In this document: positions 10,664-11,917 of the stretch, one piece after another
Layout: every line of letters starts with the position of its first letter
How positions within the stretch are numbered: the stretch's first letter is position 1
Assembly (NCBI GenBank): GCA_964607705.1
Contig: CAZSLI010000030.1
Span: 1 to 11,917, forward strand
Direction: 5' to 3'
Length of the DNA: 11,917 nucleotides
DNA from: CAZSLI01 sp964607705
GTDB taxonomy: Bacteria; Actinomycetota; Coriobacteriia; Anaerosomatales; PHET01
The notes under the pieces: generated by a model
Told to the model about the DNA's origin: nothing
Database searches by the model: none
The model's input: the letters and a program-made list of their open reading frames with translations, nothing else
Made by a program: the position numbers and the translations under genes

Positions 10664-11917
10664 CCGCCATCGCAAATGCATTCCGAGTACCGGAGCTTCG
10701 CAAGAAGATCCTGTTCACGCTCGGGATCATCGCCCTGTACCGGGTGGGCTCCTACATCCCCGCTCCGGGCATCAATACCGAGGTCATCAGCCAGGCTGTC
10801 GGCAACACGGCGACTCTCGGGCTGCTCAACCTGTTCTCGGGCGGCGCGCTCGAGAAGTTCGCGGTGTTCTCGCTGGGCATCATGCCCTACATCACCGCGT
10901 CGATCATCATGCAGCTGCTTCAGGGCGTCATTCCTACGCTCGAGCGCTGGGCCAAAGAGGGCGAATCCGGTCAGCGCCGGATCACGCAGATCACTCGGTA
11001 CCTGACTCTGGGTATCGCGTTCCTGCAGGCACTTGGTCTGCTGACCGTGTTCCGCCAGTACGGCGCGATCCCGGTGCCGCAGCCTGGCTATCCGCCGCTC
11101 TGGTTCACCTACATGGTCATCCTTGTCACGCTGATCGCCGGAACGGCGCTCATCATGTGGTTCGGCGAGTTGATCACCCAGCGCGGTATCGGCAACGGCA
11201 TGTCGTTGCTGATCTTCGCGAGCATCGTGTCGCGCTTCCCGGTCGCCATCGTGCAGTCGGTGCAGTTCGGCTCGGGCCTGTTCACGGCCCTCATGATCCT
11301 CATAGTGCTGCTCATCATCGCGGCGATCGTCACCATGGAGCGTGCGCAGCGCCGCATTCCCGTGCAGTACGCCAAGCGTGTCGTCGGACGTCGTGTCTAC
11401 GGTGGCTCTGGGACCTACATCCCGCTCAAGATCAACGGCGCGAACGTGGTCCCGATCATCTTCGCGTCGGCCATCCTGTTCTTCCCGGCGCAGATCGCGA
11501 ACCTGTTCCCGAATCAGCAGTGGCTCCAGACGCTCGGCAATTCGCTGAGCGCCGGCCCGCTGAACTGGACACTCGAGTTCGTGCTCATCGTGTTCTTCAC
11601 CTACTTCTACACGGCTCTGGTCTTCAACCCGATCGACCTTGCGGACAATCTGCGCAAGAACGGCGGGTTCATCCCCGGCGTCCGTCCGGGCACGGCCACC
11701 ACGCGCTACATCGAGAACGTGCTGAACCGCATCACCCTGCCGGGCGCTCTGTTCCTCGGCGCTATCGCGGTCGTGCCGAGCATCGTCTTCGCGGCTACGA
11801 ACAACCAGCTCGTGAGGCAGTTCGGCGGCACATCGATCCTCATCATGGTGGGTGTCGCGCTCGAGACCATGACTCAGATCGAGAGCCAGCTGAAGATGCG
11901 TCACTACGACGGCTTCT
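10657..11917 (+). CDS. secY: Preprotein translocase channel subunit SecY (3'-truncated by window edge)
   Basis: SecY forms the membrane pore for Sec-dependent export and membrane insertion, with SecE and SecG. The visible 420 residues begin (M)LTAIANAFRVPELRKKILF and cover nearly the whole family length of about 430. Segments seen include LYRVGSYIPAPG, the plug region LFSGGALEKFAVFSLGIMPY at 59-78, GELITQRGIGNGMSLLIFA at 170-188, the cytosolic loop with RRIPVQYAKR at 232-241, FNPIDLADNLRKNGGFIPG at 323-341 and RPGTATTRYIENVLNRIT at 343-360. Hydrophobic helices separate them. The GTG at 10657 overlaps the rplO stop (GTGCTAA), with GGGAGGG at 10636-10642 fourteen bases away, so coupled translation is likely. 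There is no stop in the window; only a short tail is missing. Confidence 0.98.
   Translation, partial: MLTAIANAFRVPELRKKILFTLGIIALYRVGSYIPAPGINTEVISQAVGNTATLGLLNLFSGGALEKFAVFSLGIMPYITASIIMQLLQGVIPTLERWAKEGESGQRRITQITRYLTLGIAFLQALGLLTVFRQYGAIPVPQPGYPPLWFTYMVILVTLIAGTALIMWFGELITQRGIGNGMSLLIFASIVSRFPVAIVQSVQFGSGLFTALMILIVLLIIAAIVTMERAQRRIPVQYAKRVVGRRVYGGSGTYIPLKINGANVVPIIFASAILFFPAQIANLFPNQQWLQTLGNSLSAGPLNWTLEFVLIVFFTYFYTALVFNPIDLADNLRKNGGFIPGVRPGTATTRYIENVLNRITLPGALFLGAIAVVPSIVFAATNNQLVRQFGGTSILIMVGVALETMTQIESQLKMRHYDGF

Noticed and set aside
10660..11904. Long reverse-strand open frame (414 codons) antisense to secY
   Set aside because: The product is a low-complexity mix of Arg, Asp, His and Glu, typical of antisense GC-rich sequence, and secY is certain on the + strand.
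1..11917. Mobile element, CRISPR, phage or defence genes, tRNA or rRNA genes
   Set aside because: Reading both strands shows only r-protein genes, fusA and secY with short gaps. No terminal repeats, spacer arrays or RNA-gene signatures are present.

Overview
The window is a GC-rich chromosomal segment carrying most of the canonical S10-spc ribosomal-protein superoperon, with every gene on the + strand. It opens inside fusA (EF-G C-terminal part) and closes just short of the end of secY. The organism is bacterial and most likely an actinomycetote, possibly near Coriobacteriia. The reasons are strong G/C at third codon positions, a short zinc-ribbon S14 (type Z), a four-cysteine L24, GTG/TTG starts, and an actinobacterial-looking SecY N-terminus. 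This placement comes from reading the proteins only and is of low confidence.

Layout: fusA (partial, 3-863); the S10 block rpsJ, rplC, rplD, rplW, rplB, rpsS, rplV, rpsC, rplP, rpmC, rpsQ (930-6175); the spc block rplN, rplX, rplE, rpsZ, rpsH, rplF, rplR, rpsE, rpmD, rplO (6291-10663); then secY (10657 to the window end). Twenty-one complete ribosomal-protein genes are present, in textbook order and without frameshifts. No tuf gene lies between fusA and rpsJ. No mobile element, CRISPR array, tRNA or rRNA is visible. No gene-free stretch exceeds 139 bases.

The proteins form the small-subunit head and decoding region (S10, S19, S3, S14, S8, S5, S17), the large-subunit core and exit tunnel (L2, L3, L4, L22, L23, L29, L24, L16, L14, L5, L6, L18, L15, L30), the translocase EF-G and the SecY protein channel. 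They are probably co-transcribed. Several junctions are butted or overlapping (rplD/rplW, rpsS/rplV/rpsC, rpsC/rplP/rpmC, rplO/secY), which suggests translational coupling.

The unusual content is between genes. Eight junctions of about 50 to 140 bases hold strong inverted repeats that could fold in the mRNA, mostly without U-tracts. Three of these hairpins (rpsJ-rplC, rplW-rplB, rplX-rplE) share an apical sequence GCYATGGRG. The rpsJ-rplC leader also has two hairpin loops complementary to each other. The rplX-rplE and rplE-rpsZ leaders each contain mutually exclusive helices. These are candidate cis-acting r-protein autoregulatory elements. The genes themselves are ordinary.
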